Positions 7,467 to 17,304 are shown, numbered from the stretch's first letter. The stretch is DNA of 64,000 nucleotides from an uncultured bacterium (GCA_903870275.1 CAIQCK010000002.1:1-64000); one strand, 5' to 3'. Made by a program: numbers and translations. Notes: generated by a model not told the origin, from the letters alone.

Positions 7467-9572
7467 ATGCCGGAAGAGACAAAAATACATTTTCTTGATT
7501 ACTGGCGCGTTATCAAACTGCGCAAGGCCATCGTTCTGAGCGTCTTTCTGCTGGTGCTGCTGACGGCGGCGGCGGTGACGTTCTCGCTGCCGCGCATTTA
7601 CTACGCCAACGTGACGATGAAGATCGAACGCGAAAAGATGACGGTCGCGATTTTTGACTCGGCGGGCGGCGGCGGTTACGACCCCATTTTCCAAATGGAT
7701 CAGGTGGAAATCATGCGATCGCAGAAGATCGGCTATCGCGTGGTGGACAAGGAAAACCTGGTGGCCAAGTGGGCCATCGGCGGACCGGAATCCATGGCCA
7801 AGGAGCAGGCATACCAGAACCTCCGCAGTCGTCTCAAAGTCCTGCCCGTGCGCGGCTCCAGCCTGATCGAGCTGGGATTTTTCTCCACTGACCCGGTTGA
7901 AGCCGCGGACCTGTCCAATGCCATGGCGGTCCTCTACCGCGAAAGCCGGCTGGAAGAACCCATCGCGCAGATCGAAGCGGGTCTGGATAAATTGCGCGAA
8001 GAGTATACCACGCAGCAAAAACTGGTGGAGGCCGCGCAGCACAAAGTCAACGAACTCCGCAAAGACGTCGATCTGGACGTGTTGTCCAACCGCGGCGCGC
8101 GGCTCAACGAGGAAACCATCCAGCGCCTTCACGGCGACCGCAGCAACGCCATGATCCAGATGCTGGTGGACAAGACGCGCCTGGACGAAATCATGAAGTT
8201 GACCGACGACGAACTGAAGCACGCTTCGCCGGCGTTCCTCGGAGACCCGACCATTGCCAATCTCCAGGCCGCCCTGCAATCGGCGGAACTCCAGTTGGTC
8301 AAGCTGCTGCAGACCTACGGGCCGGAACACCCCGTGGTGAAGGATGCCGTGGCCACGCAGAAGAAATTGGACGACCAACTCGTCGAAGCCATCAAGGTCA
8401 TGCGCAAAGGGCTGCAAATTTCGTATTTGCAGGATCAGGCCAAGGTGCAGGCGCTGGAGGAGCAACTGCGCTCCGCCCGCGTGACCGGCACCGAAAAGGA
8501 ACGCGAGAAATACATTCCCTTCGACAACGCGCAAAAAGAGCTGGAATTCCAAATAGGCCTGCGCGATTCGATCAAAAGCCGCATCAATCAGGAACAGGTC
8601 AGCATCAAAGTGCCGCGCACGGCCGTGGAGATCATCGATACGGCCCGCCCGCCCACCGCGCCCACCCAACCGAACGTGCCGCTTTACCTGGGTCTGGCCG
8701 CCCTCATCGGCATCGGATTCGGTTTGGTGCTGGCGTTCTTCATCGAATATCTCGACACCAGCGTCAAGACCATCGACGACGTGGAGCGCTACCTCGGACT
8801 GCCGGTGCTGGGCGTAATCCCGCAAAATATCGAGATGCTTTCCACCGTCGGCCAGGATTCGCCGCACGCCGAAGCTTACCGCGTGCTGCGCGCCAACATC
8901 GAGTTCGGCAAGAAAGACCCGCAGGCCAACAGCATCACCGTGGTCAGCGCCGGCGCCGGCGAAGGCAAGACCACCACGCTCTTCAATCTGGCGGTGGTGT
9001 GCGCGCAGAACGGCGACAAGGTTTTGTGCGTGGACTCGGACATGCGGCGGCCGACGCTGCACAAACGATTCGGCCTCTCCAACGACGTTGGCCTGACCGA
9101 CGTGCTCATGAACGACGTCAAAGTGGAGGACTGCATCCAGACCACCAACGTGCCGAACCTCTATTTCCTGCCCAGCGGCAAACTGCCCAAAATCGCCATC
9201 GGCATTCTCAAGTCCCAAAAGATGCGCGATCTGATCCAGGATCTGAAGATGCGTTACGACCTGGTGTTGTTTGACAGCCCGCCGATCATGGGCGTCAGCG
9301 ACGCCAGCGTCCTGGCCAGCGAGGTGGACTTCGCGGTATTGATCATCCAGTATCGCAAATATCCGCGCGCCATGCCCGCCCGCGCCAAACAGGCTGTCGA
9401 AAACGTGGGCGGCCGTTTGATCGGCGTGGTGCTCAACTCCATCGTCATGAGTCATGACGAGAGCTACTACTACTACAACGCCTACTACGATCATTACTCG
9501 CGCTCCGAGGACGCCCACACGGAGGAGTCGGACAAAACGCCGGAGGAGTCGGAAACCAAGGGCACGTATTAA
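7467..9572 (+). CDS. Polysaccharide co-polymerase with tyrosine autokinase domain (Wzc-like)
   Basis: This 701-residue inner-membrane protein has a Wzz-type N-terminus with a transmembrane helix near residues 22-42, a long periplasmic coiled-coil region, and a second helix near 405-430. A cytoplasmic BY-kinase follows with Walker A GAGEGKTT (about 494-501), Walker A' CVDSDMRRP and Walker B LVLFDSPP. The C-terminus has a tyrosine cluster (YYYYNAYYDHY), the autophosphorylation tail of this family, then an acidic, threonine-rich end. Wzc proteins control chain length and export together with Wza. The usual PNPxELL segment after the phosphate loop region is replaced by KLPKIAIGILKS. Confidence 0.92.
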   Translation: MPEETKIHFLDYWRVIKLRKAIVLSVFLLVLLTAAAVTFSLPRIYYANVTMKIEREKMTVAIFDSAGGGGYDPIFQMDQVEIMRSQKIGYRVVDKENLVAKWAIGGPESMAKEQAYQNLRSRLKVLPVRGSSLIELGFFSTDPVEAADLSNAMAVLYRESRLEEPIAQIEAGLDKLREEYTTQQKLVEAAQHKVNELRKDVDLDVLSNRGARLNEETIQRLHGDRSNAMIQMLVDKTRLDEIMKLTDDELKHASPAFLGDPTIANLQAALQSAELQLVKLLQTYGPEHPVVKDAVATQKKLDDQLVEAIKVMRKGLQISYLQDQAKVQALEEQLRSARVTGTEKEREKYIPFDNAQKELEFQIGLRDSIKSRINQEQVSIKVPRTAVEIIDTARPPTAPTQPNVPLYLGLAALIGIGFGLVLAFFIEYLDTSVKTIDDVERYLGLPVLGVIPQNIEMLSTVGQDSPHAEAYRVLRANIEFGKKDPQANSITVVSAGAGEGKTTTLFNLAVVCAQNGDKVLCVDSDMRRPTLHKRFGLSNDVGLTDVLMNDVKVEDCIQTTNVPNLYFLPSGKLPKIAIGILKSQKMRDLIQDLKMRYDLVLFDSPPIMGVSDASVLASEVDFAVLIIQYRKYPRAMPARAKQAVENVGGRLIGVVLNSIVMSHDESYYYYNAYYDHYSRSEDAHTEESDKTPEESETKGTY

Positions 9573-9596
9573 CCTGTCGTGTATTTTCTGTTGACG

Positions 9597-10217
9597 ATGA
9601 ACTTTCGCCAGTCTCTCAAACTGATCAGCCTGCTGGCCCTGGCCATCCTGGCGGCCGGATGGACGGGCTGCTCGTTGTTCCGACCCAAACCCACGGATCC
9701 CAAGGACGTGGGCGCGGTGGGCGCCCCGGAAATCGCGGCGGCAGGCGTGCTGCGCTATAATGATAATCTCATCATCCGCCTCGACACGGCCACGGGGCGC
9801 GAGGAGCATGTCAAGTCGGTTGACGAAAACGGAAGTGTCGAGCTGCCTTTCGTCGGCAAGATCAAGCTGAGCGGTTTGACGATCACCCAGGCGCAGGAGG
9901 CCATCCGCACCCTCTATGTGCCGCGCTACTACAGCTACCTGACGGTCACCATCGTGTTGCAAACCCAGCGCTATATCTACCTGAGCGGCGAGTTGAGAGG
10001 CCAGGGAGGAGCCATGCCTTACCGCGACGATTTGACTGTTTACCGGGCGATCCAAGCGGCGGGTGGTCTTGGCGAGTTTGCCAAGAAACGCGAGGTTGTC
10101 CTCACGCGTAACGGCAAACGGATCATCGTGGACTGCGTGGAAATCGAGAAGCATCCGGAATTGGACATTCCGATTTTGCCGGGTGACAACATCATGGTCC
10201 CGAAGTCGAGTTTTTAG
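9597..10217 (+). CDS. Short polysaccharide export lipoprotein (Wza-like)
   Basis: This 206-residue protein has a lipoprotein-type signal with the acceptor at Cys25 (WTGC; the Trp at -3 is unusual). A polysaccharide-export domain follows (YNDNLIIRLDTATG and VDENGSVELPFVGKIKLSG), then a single SLBB-like domain (YIYLSGELRG to VYRAIQAAGGL). E. coli Wza is much longer and has more domains, so this is a minimal version. Members form the outer-membrane pore for Wzy-type polysaccharides. The ATG at 9597 is preferred over a GTG at 9579 because it starts the signal peptide directly. It follows wzc by 24 bases. Confidence 0.88.
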   Translation: MNFRQSLKLISLLALAILAAGWTGCSLFRPKPTDPKDVGAVGAPEIAAAGVLRYNDNLIIRLDTATGREEHVKSVDENGSVELPFVGKIKLSGLTITQAQEAIRTLYVPRYYSYLTVTIVLQTQRYIYLSGELRGQGGAMPYRDDLTVYRAIQAAGGLGEFAKKREVVLTRNGKRIIVDCVEIEKHPELDIPILPGDNIMVPKSSF

Positions 10218-10262
10218 GCTTCTTTCGCGCCTCATTGTTGGCGGCGCGCAGTCGCGCCTTCT

Positions 10263-12284
10263 ATGTCTTCTTCGACCGAACGACATCATCATCGCCGCCG
10301 TTCGCGCGACGAGGTCAGCACGGCTCCTGGCTGGCGCGGGGTCGTGGAACAATGGGGCGAACGCGGCGTTTTCTATCTCCTCTGCCTGATGCTGATCTCC
10401 GCGCCGCTGGCTCTGGGCGCGGTCCGGCCGTGGTCCCGCGATCCGCTGGAGTGGCTGACGATGGCGGCGCTGCTCTGCTGGGCGGCGCGAGTGGCCGCGG
10501 CCACGAAAACCGCCTGGATTCGTACGCCGTTGGATTGGCCGTTGCTGGGGGGCGCAGTTTATGTGGTGGCGCGTTACGCCGCTTCACCCGTCGAATGGAT
10601 CTCCCGGCAGGAGATGCTGTTGGTGTTGATGTATGTCTCCGTTTATTTTCTGGTGACCCAGCATTTTTTCCGGCGGCGCCGGCAGAACGCGCTGCTCTGG
10701 GTGTTGGTGGCGGTGGCTGTCGGCATCACGGCCTACGGCTTGATCAGCCGACTGCGTGGCGTCCAGATGGTGTGGTGGTTTCCGTATGAGGACAGTTTGC
10801 AGCGTGTGCGCGGGACGTATTTCTGCCCGGATCACTTCGCCGGCTACCTCGAATTGACGCTGGCGGTGGCGATGGCGCATTTGCTCTGGTCCGGGCGGGG
10901 GGCCGCGCAACGCATTGTGCTGGCCTACGCCGCGTCCGTCATGATCGTCGGCATCGTGTTTTCGGGATCGCGTGGCGGCTACATCAGCGCCGGTGCAATG
11001 ATCCTTTTCCTGCTGGCGGCCGTGGCGCGTGGCGTGACGCGGCGCTGGTGGCCTGCACTGGTGGTCGTGCTGGTGGGTGTGTTGGGTGGTGTTTGGGGCA
11101 TCTACGGTATTGAACCGTTGCACGCGCGTTTTTTCAGTCCCTACTACCCGGGCGTGATTTCCGGTGATCGAAGCCGGTTGTGGATGTGTCAGGCGGCGTG
11201 GCAGATGACGCTGGATCATCCGTGGTTCGGTGTCGGACCGTTCCTTTTCAACTCGTTTTACGGCCGCTATCGGGATCCGGTGGATCAAGCCATCCCGGAA
11301 TACGTTCACAGCGATCACCTGCAGGCGCTTTGCGATTATGGCGTTGCGGGCTTCGCCCTCATGGGGCTGCTGGTCGGCGCCTTTCTTGTGGCAACGTGGC
11401 GGATTCACCGGCGCTGGCGTCGGTGCGGCGTCGCGGAACCTTCGGGCTGGCACTGGCCTTTTTGGCTCGACCTCGACCGCGCGGGCCGGCCGGCGTGGTT
11501 GCTGGCGGGCGCGTCGGCCGTCGTGGCCTATCTGTTGCACTCGGTGGTGGATTTCAACCTTCACATCAGCGCCAATGCATTGACGCTCACCGTCATCCTG
11601 GCCATGGGAATGCTCGCTGGCCACTCGCGCCGCCTCACGGAGAATCTTCCGGACAGACTAAAACCGCTGTCTGTCGTGATCCAACCGGTGGATTTGGGAT
11701 TCTATTCCCGCTGGATTCTCGCCGCGCTCCTCGTGATGTTCGTGGCCGCCGAGGGGGCGCTGGCCGTGCCGAACGCGGTTTCCTCTTTCTGGCAATTGCT
11801 GGGGGAGAAACGGTATGCGAAGGCGCAGTTCGCCGCCGCCCACGCCGCGGCCGAACGCGCATGGGCATGGGACCCGCGCAACTACCAGGCAGCCTTGTTG
11901 CTTGGCGACGTGATCTCGTGCGAGGCGCGGTTTTCCTCGAACAACAACACTGCGTTGGCCGAACAGGCGTTGCAATGGTATCGGCGCGCCGAAAAGCTGA
12001 ATCCGTTGGAGGCCGAACCAGTGTCGCGGCAGGCGCTGATGCTGGAGTATTTGAGCCGGTGGAAAGCCGCGGAGGAGAGACACCAGCACGCGCTCACGAT
12101 GGACCCCAACTACCACGTGTATTACGAGCGGCTGGGCTTGTTTCACTCCTCCCGCGGAGAAGCGGAAAAAGCCGTGACCGAACTCCAAGCCGCACTCATC
12201 TTCAATTGCACAACGCCGTCTGAACGGGCTTTCTTGCTAAGCACGATCCAAAGGCTGACATCGCCCGGCGCGCCCCGCCGGTGA
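10263..12284 (+). CDS. O-antigen ligase/polymerase family protein with C-terminal TPRs
   Basis: This 673-residue protein has about ten or more predicted membrane helices and the large periplasmic loop typical of the Wzy/WaaL superfamily. The loop includes the segment SGDRSRLWMCQAAWQMTLDHPWFGVGP. After the last helix (about residue 490) comes a soluble tail with TPR-like helices (AERAWAWDPRNYQAALLLGD, then QALQWYRRAEKLNPLEAEP). Members either polymerise repeat units or transfer glycans to an acceptor, and sequence alone does not separate these. It follows wza closely and probably belongs to the same operon. Confidence 0.85.
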   Translation: MSSSTERHHHRRRSRDEVSTAPGWRGVVEQWGERGVFYLLCLMLISAPLALGAVRPWSRDPLEWLTMAALLCWAARVAAATKTAWIRTPLDWPLLGGAVYVVARYAASPVEWISRQEMLLVLMYVSVYFLVTQHFFRRRRQNALLWVLVAVAVGITAYGLISRLRGVQMVWWFPYEDSLQRVRGTYFCPDHFAGYLELTLAVAMAHLLWSGRGAAQRIVLAYAASVMIVGIVFSGSRGGYISAGAMILFLLAAVARGVTRRWWPALVVVLVGVLGGVWGIYGIEPLHARFFSPYYPGVISGDRSRLWMCQAAWQMTLDHPWFGVGPFLFNSFYGRYRDPVDQAIPEYVHSDHLQALCDYGVAGFALMGLLVGAFLVATWRIHRRWRRCGVAEPSGWHWPFWLDLDRAGRPAWLLAGASAVVAYLLHSVVDFNLHISANALTLTVILAMGMLAGHSRRLTENLPDRLKPLSVVIQPVDLGFYSRWILAALLVMFVAAEGALAVPNAVSSFWQLLGEKRYAKAQFAAAHAAAERAWAWDPRNYQAALLLGDVISCEARFSSNNNTALAEQALQWYRRAEKLNPLEAEPVSRQALMLEYLSRWKAAEERHQHALTMDPNYHVYYERLGLFHSSRGEAEKAVTELQAALIFNCTTPSERAFLLSTIQRLTSPGAPRR

Positions 12285-12324
12285 GAACACCCCCGCGCCG
12301 GGGCGGAGGCAAAACGCACACGCC

Positions 12325-13287
12325 ATGAACCACAGTTTCTGGTCTGACAAACGCGTGTTGGTGACCGGCGGCGCCGGTTTTCTCGGCAGCCACCTCGTGG
12401 ACCGGTTGCGCGCTGCGGCTGGATGCCATGTCGCAGTCGTGCGCCAAAAACAATTCGACCTCACGCGGATGGACGATTGCCGGCGATGTCTCGCCGCGCA
12501 CCGGCCCGGCATCATCCTCCACGCGGCGGCGACCCACGGAGGCGTCCCCGTTTATCAACTCCAGCCGGGCCGCGTCTTCTACGAAAACCTGCTCATGGGC
12601 GCGCAGCTTATGGAGGCCGCGCGCGAGACCGGCGTGGCGAAGTTTGTCGGCATCGGCACTGCTTGCAGTTATCCCGGCCGCCTCGTTGGCAAACTCAACG
12701 AGCGCGATTTCTGGGGCGAACTGCCGCATGAGTCCGTCCTCGAATATGGCCTGGCGAAGCGCATGATGGCCGCCCAAGGCGTCGCTTACAAAAAACAATA
12801 CGGATTCCATTCCATCCATCTGGCCCTGAGCAACCTCTACGGCCCGCGCGATGAATTCGATCCCGCCTTCAGCCACGTCGTCGCCGCGCTCATCCGCAGG
12901 TTCGTCGAAGCCCGGCGCGCCGGCCAGCCGGCCGTCGAGGCGTGGGGCACGGGCCAACCGGTCCGCGAATTTCTTTACGTCGAAGACGGCGCCGATGCCA
13001 TTCTGCTCGCCGCCGAGCGATACGACGACACGGCACCGCTCAACATCGGCACCGGCGTCGGCACCAGCATCCGCGAACTGACCGAACTGGTTCGGGAGCT
13101 CAGCGGCTACCGGGGCGAGATCGTTTGGGACACCAGCAAACCCGACGGCCAGATGAAAAAACTGCTCGATGTCTCGCGCCTGAAATCGCTCCTTGGATGG
13201 CAGGCGCCGACGCCTCTGCGGGTCGGCCTCGCAACCACCATCCACTGGCATGAAGCCAGCCTGGCGACGGCGAACGCGCGAGCGTAA
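12325..13287 (+). CDS. NAD-dependent sugar epimerase/reductase (GDP-L-fucose synthase-like)
   Basis: This 320-residue extended SDR protein has the Rossmann motif GGAGFLG near residue 15 and the catalytic pair Tyr141 and Lys145 (YGLAK). The residues used by GDP-fucose synthase are also present: Cys114 in ACSYPG and His184 in SHVV, next to GPRDEFDP. These resemble Fcl/WcaG, which makes GDP-L-fucose from GDP-4-keto-6-deoxymannose. No GDP-mannose 4,6-dehydratase is seen in the window, so the true substrate is uncertain. It lies 40 bases after the O-antigen ligase gene on the same strand. Confidence 0.82.
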   Translation: MNHSFWSDKRVLVTGGAGFLGSHLVDRLRAAAGCHVAVVRQKQFDLTRMDDCRRCLAAHRPGIILHAAATHGGVPVYQLQPGRVFYENLLMGAQLMEAARETGVAKFVGIGTACSYPGRLVGKLNERDFWGELPHESVLEYGLAKRMMAAQGVAYKKQYGFHSIHLALSNLYGPRDEFDPAFSHVVAALIRRFVEARRAGQPAVEAWGTGQPVREFLYVEDGADAILLAAERYDDTAPLNIGTGVGTSIRELTELVRELSGYRGEIVWDTSKPDGQMKKLLDVSRLKSLLGWQAPTPLRVGLATTIHWHEASLATANARA

Positions 13288-13365
13288 CGAATGGAAGTCG
13301 CTGCACGGCGTCATCACCGAGCCGGCAACATTGACCGCCGTGCCGCCCTCCACTAAAGTCGCCGT

Positions 13366-14082
13366 GTGCAGATAGGACTTTTTATACCCTGCCTCGTGGA
13401 CCAGTATTTCCCACAGGCAGGACTGGCGGTGGCACGGATCTTGAAACGTTTGGGCCACCACGTTGAATATCCCGCGGAGCAGACCTGTTGCGGCCAGCCG
13501 GCATTCAATGCCGGCCTGCGCGCCGAGGCGGCCGCGCTGGCGAAGCGGTTCGTGCGGATTTTCGACCGTTTCGACGCCGTCGTCGCGCCGAGCGGCTCCT
13601 GCGTCGCGATGGTTCGCAATTTTTATCCGGAACTGCTCGGCGACGGCCGCGGCCCGGCGCGCGTCCCGCTCGCCGGGCGCACGTTCGAGTTCAGCGAGTT
13701 TCTTGTGGACCGGTTGAACGTCACCGACCTCGGCGCCGCGTTCAACGAGCGGGTGACGTATCACGATTCCTGCCACCTGCTGCGCGAATTGCGGGTCCAG
13801 GAGCAGCCGCGCCGTTTGCTGCGCGCGGTGAAAGGGCTGGAGCTTGTCGAGTTGAACGACGGCCCGGCCTGCTGCGGTTTCGGCGGCGTCTTCAGCGTGA
13901 AGTTTCCGGAGGTCTCCACCGTCATGGCCGAGGACAAGGTGGCGGCGATCGAACGGACGGGCGCGCGCTATGTCGTCGCGGGCGACGGCGGCTGCCTGAT
14001 GCACATCGGCGGGATGCTGACGCGGCGCGGCTCCAAAGTGCGGCCCCTCCATCTCGCCGAACTGCTCGGAGGTGTCGCATGA
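13366..14082 (+). CDS. lutA: Second LutA-type CCG-domain Fe-S protein
   Basis: This 238-residue paralogue of the protein at 1118-1834 has the same length and near-identical motif spacing, with Cys pairs at residues 41-42 (CCGQPAFNAG) and 169-170 (CCGFGG). The GTG start gives VQIGLFIPCLVDQYFPQ, which aligns with the first copy. The stop overlaps the next lutB-like gene as ATGA. It is embedded between a fucose-synthase-like gene and a glycosyltransferase, in a polysaccharide locus and away from its own lutC. It probably serves electron transfer with the neighbouring LutB, but the substrate need not be lactate. Confidence 0.9.
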   Translation: MQIGLFIPCLVDQYFPQAGLAVARILKRLGHHVEYPAEQTCCGQPAFNAGLRAEAAALAKRFVRIFDRFDAVVAPSGSCVAMVRNFYPELLGDGRGPARVPLAGRTFEFSEFLVDRLNVTDLGAAFNERVTYHDSCHLLRELRVQEQPRRLLRAVKGLELVELNDGPACCGFGGVFSVKFPEVSTVMAEDKVAAIERTGARYVVAGDGGCLMHIGGMLTRRGSKVRPLHLAELLGGVA

Positions 14083-15461
14083 TGCCGCTTCCCGCGCTCG
14101 ACTCCCAACGGCGTGCGACGCTCGGCCGCGCGTTGAATCTCGCGTTGGACAAACGCCGTCAGTCGGTCGCCCAGTTCCCCGACTGGGAGGCCATGCGCCA
14201 GCGGGCGCACGACATCCGCGCCGGCGCGGTCGAACGGCTCGATGAATATCTCGACCAATTCGAGCGCGCGGCCACGGCCAACGGCATCCGCGTTGTGCGT
14301 GTGGCGACGGCGGAAGAGGCGTGCCGCTACGTTGCGGCGATCGCCAAACGCCTCGGCGTCACCACCGCCGTCAAGGCGAAGTCCATGGTGACGGAGGAGA
14401 TTCATCTCAACCACGCGCTCGAGGCCGAAGGCATTCGGGCGATGGAGACCGATCTCGGCGAATACATCGCGCAGCTTTGCGGCCAGCCGCCGTTTCATCT
14501 GACCGCGCCGATTGTGCATCTGTCGCGCGACGAGGTCGGCCGCATTTTGGCGGACAAACTCGGCGTGCCGTTCACCAACGATCCGACGCGGCTCACGCTC
14601 ATCGCCCGCGACGTGATGCGGCGGGAATTCCTGACGGCGCGGCTCGGCATCAGCGGCGCGAACTTCTGTGTGGCCGAAAGCGGCAGCCTCATGCTCGTGA
14701 CCAACGAAGGCAACGGCCGGATGTGCACGACGCTGCCGGCGAAGGACGGGCCGCGCGTCCACGTCGCGATCACCGGCATCGAGAAGGTCGTCCCTACGCT
14801 GAAGGACGCAGCACACCTGCTGCGACTGCTGGCGCGCAGCGGCTCCGGGATGCGGCTGACGGCTTACACGACGTTGATCAACGGCCCGCGCAAGCGCGCC
14901 GGCGGCGATGAAAGCACTGGACCGGATGAAGTCCACGTGTTGCTGTTGGACAACGGCCGGCGCTCGATGCTCCGCGATCCGCATTTGCGAGAGGCGCTTT
15001 ACTGCATCCGATGCGGCGCGTGCTCCAACGTCTGTCCGGTGTATCACCGCGCCGGCGGCCACGCTTACCAGTCAGTTTACAACGGCCCGATCGGTTCCGT
15101 CTGGTCGCCCGCGCTGTGGAACACGGAGCGGGCGGCGACGCTGCCGTTCGCCAGCTCGCTGTGCGGCGCGTGCGCGGACATCTGTCCGGTGAAAATTGAC
15201 ATTCATCACGCGCTGCTCTGGCAACGGAAGCTGGCGGCGGACCGCGGCCGTGTGCCGCTCTGGCAACGGCTGGCGTGGCGGGCGTGGCGCATCGGGATGA
15301 GTTGGCCCGCGCTTTACCGCTTCGGGAGCGCTGCCGCGCGGAAACTGGTCGGGCCGGCGGTGTTGAACCGGCTGGCCAAACCGTGGACCGCCACGCGCGA
15401 TTTGCCGCCGCTGGCGGCGAAAACATTCCGCGAGTTGTGGAAGGAGCATCCGGCCGAATGA
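14079..15461 (+). CDS. lutB: Second LutB-type LUD/ferredoxin protein
   Basis: This 460-residue paralogue of LutB has an LUD domain (VKAKSMVTEEIHLNHALE and GISGANFCVAESG) and ferredoxin-type cysteines at C309, C312, C315, C319 and C362, C365, C369. Two adjacent ATG codons are possible starts, and the first overlaps the lutA stop. Its own stop overlaps the start of the following GT2 gene as ATGA, which is unexpected for a metabolic gene and makes it part of the glycan operon. All key cysteines of the first copy are kept, so it looks functional. Confidence 0.9.
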   Translation: MMPLPALDSQRRATLGRALNLALDKRRQSVAQFPDWEAMRQRAHDIRAGAVERLDEYLDQFERAATANGIRVVRVATAEEACRYVAAIAKRLGVTTAVKAKSMVTEEIHLNHALEAEGIRAMETDLGEYIAQLCGQPPFHLTAPIVHLSRDEVGRILADKLGVPFTNDPTRLTLIARDVMRREFLTARLGISGANFCVAESGSLMLVTNEGNGRMCTTLPAKDGPRVHVAITGIEKVVPTLKDAAHLLRLLARSGSGMRLTAYTTLINGPRKRAGGDESTGPDEVHVLLLDNGRRSMLRDPHLREALYCIRCGACSNVCPVYHRAGGHAYQSVYNGPIGSVWSPALWNTERAATLPFASSLCGACADICPVKIDIHHALLWQRKLAADRGRVPLWQRLAWRAWRIGMSWPALYRFGSAAARKLVGPAVLNRLAKPWTATRDLPPLAAKTFRELWKEHPAE

Positions 15462-16516
15462 GTCCGCCGCTGGTTTCCATTTGCGTGCCGAATCTCAACA
15501 TGCGTCCGTTCCTGGAGGAACGGATGGAAACGCTGCTGGCGCAGACGGTCATGGATTGGGAGATGATCATCTCCGACAATTATTCCGATGACGGTTCGTG
15601 GGAATTTTTCCAGAAGTTCAAGGGCGATCCCCGCATCACGATGTTCCAGCGGCTGCGCGCCGGCATGTATGCGAATTGGAACGAGTGCTTGAAGGTGGCC
15701 AGGGGCCGCTACATCTACTTCGCGACCAGTGACGACACGGCCAGCCCGGCCTTGCTGGAACGGTTGCTGGCGCCCTTGGAGCGTCTGCCGGACATTCAGG
15801 TGGCGGTGTGCGATTTTCAGCGGATTGGGGTGGACGGCCGGAAACTGGACGATGACGTGCGACTGGCGGAGGTGCAGGGTTTTCTCGGAGAATGGCTCCA
15901 TGTCCCATCCATCCGAAACGGGCGGGCGGAGTTTTTGATTCAAGCGTCCCTTGGCACGACGTGGCATACGATGACCAGCGTGTTGTTTCGGAGGGAGTTG
16001 CTCGGCAGAACCGGACTGTTTAGGACGGACTGCGGGTCTTACGCGGATTCCGACTGGAGCTTGCGGGCACAGTTGGCGTCCGACACGGCGTATGTGCCGG
16101 GCCGGCTGGCGACGTGGCGGTTTTACGAAGGACAGGGCACGCCGCACGTGCTGACGCCTCGAGGCGCGCGGATTCTACTGGGTTGTCTGGAAACGGTGCT
16201 CCGGGATCCACGCGCTGGCATTCCGGAGGCGTGGAAGCAAATACCGGACTGGGAGAGGGAAATCACAGCCTCCCGGCGTGCCGAATATCTGGCAAGTTTT
16301 TGGCTGTGGCGCCGGGCTGCGCTGGAAAGCCCGCGACGTTTCGCCGCAGGCGTGTGGGAAGCGTCGCAGCGGGAACCGGGCTTGCTTCTCAGGCAAATGG
16401 CGCGCGGGTTTGCGTGGTCGGAAGATTTTGGCATCAACCTGCCTCAGCGCGCGGCGACGGTGCTCAAACTTTTCGGCGCGCTGTGGCCGCCTCGCGGGGT
16501 TGAAGGCGGTTGGTGA
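15458..16516 (+). CDS. Glycosyltransferase family 2
   Basis: This 352-residue GT-A type enzyme has an N-terminal VSICVPNLNMRPFLEERM, the nucleotide-binding DNYSDDGS, and the DXD-like TSDDTASP near residue 90. A downstream segment, GSYADSDWSLRAQL, plays the usual acceptor/base role. GT2 enzymes transfer a sugar from a nucleotide donor on the cytoplasmic face. Its ATG lies inside the stop of the second lutB (ATGA), so its translation is coupled to lactate-type genes. The C-terminal 100 residues are basic and probably membrane-associated. Confidence 0.85.
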   Translation: MSPPLVSICVPNLNMRPFLEERMETLLAQTVMDWEMIISDNYSDDGSWEFFQKFKGDPRITMFQRLRAGMYANWNECLKVARGRYIYFATSDDTASPALLERLLAPLERLPDIQVAVCDFQRIGVDGRKLDDDVRLAEVQGFLGEWLHVPSIRNGRAEFLIQASLGTTWHTMTSVLFRRELLGRTGLFRTDCGSYADSDWSLRAQLASDTAYVPGRLATWRFYEGQGTPHVLTPRGARILLGCLETVLRDPRAGIPEAWKQIPDWEREITASRRAEYLASFWLWRRAALESPRRFAAGVWEASQREPGLLLRQMARGFAWSEDFGINLPQRAATVLKLFGALWPPRGVEGGW

Positions 16517-16530
16517 TTGCGGGTGAAATC

Positions 16531-17304
16531 TTAAACCGCCTTGTTGTCGCCAGCCCACGGCAGGTAGGCAACGATGTCGTCAGGGCCGAAATGGATCATG
16601 TATCCTTGAGACACAAGCAGTTCCAGACAGGCATTGCAGTCGGCCAGTGACAAATGCAGATGCTCTAGGTTGATGAGCGTCGGTCGAAAACGCCGGAAAT
16701 CCACCATCTTCAGAATTTCAAAGTCATACCCTTCAGCATCAATCTGCAAGAGATCGATGCGTTGAACATGGTGCGCTTCCAGAAGCTCCCCGAGAGGAAT
16801 GGCCTGGACTGTTTCCTCCAGGATCAGATCGGGAATGGAAGCGCCTCCAGGCACATGCTTGGCAATATGATCGGCGTTGAACGACGCAATGCCTGAGGGA
16901 TCATGCGGGTAAAGGTGAGCGTATTGGGGGTTCAGTTTATACAGCGTCTTCGAACCTCTTTCAGATGCGATCGCCACGTTTTCGAGGCGAATCTGGCCCA
17001 TCTGCCGGTAGGCCTCTTTCAGCCTCTCGAAAGCGGCCGTCTGCGGTTCGATCAACAACCCCGGCAGCTTATATTGCCGGACGATTTCGTAGATCGGGTC
17101 GCCGGCACCTCCTTCGTTGGCTCCGACCTGAACAAAAAAGAATTCGCCGCGCGGCCGCAGTATCAGGTCGAGAAGCACCCGAATATGAGGCGTGAACACG
17201 CGATCGGGGTTTTGTTTCAGGATGTCCAGGGGTTTGCGGACTTCATAGCCGTAGCGTTCCAGCATGGAAACCATTGTCCGGCGGATCAGGGTGCGCAACT
17301 TCAT
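16531..17304 (-). CDS. FkbM family methyltransferase
   Basis: This 257-residue SAM-dependent methyltransferase has motif I FVQVGANEGG near residue 60 and the FkbM signature LLQIDAEGYDFEILK near 195. FkbM enzymes O-methylate sugars or small molecules and are common in glycan loci. The ATG of MKLRTLIRRT is chosen, as the open frame continues 74 codons further but without similarity. It is oriented against its neighbours and interrupts the lut paralogue set between lutB and lutC. Confidence 0.85.
   Translation of the reverse strand: MKLRTLIRRTMVSMLERYGYEVRKPLDILKQNPDRVFTPHIRVLLDLILRPRGEFFFVQVGANEGGAGDPIYEIVRQYKLPGLLIEPQTAAFERLKEAYRQMGQIRLENVAIASERGSKTLYKLNPQYAHLYPHDPSGIASFNADHIAKHVPGGASIPDLILEETVQAIPLGELLEAHHVQRIDLLQIDAEGYDFEILKMVDFRRFRPTLINLEHLHLSLADCNACLELLVSQGYMIHFGPDDIVAYLPWAGDNKAV

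Noticed and set aside
7422-10352. A 976-codon open frame on the minus strand opposite wzc and wza
   Set aside because: It mirrors two well-supported plus-strand genes, has a His/Arg/Gln-rich low-information composition and no recognisable domain. Such shadows are common in GC-rich DNA.
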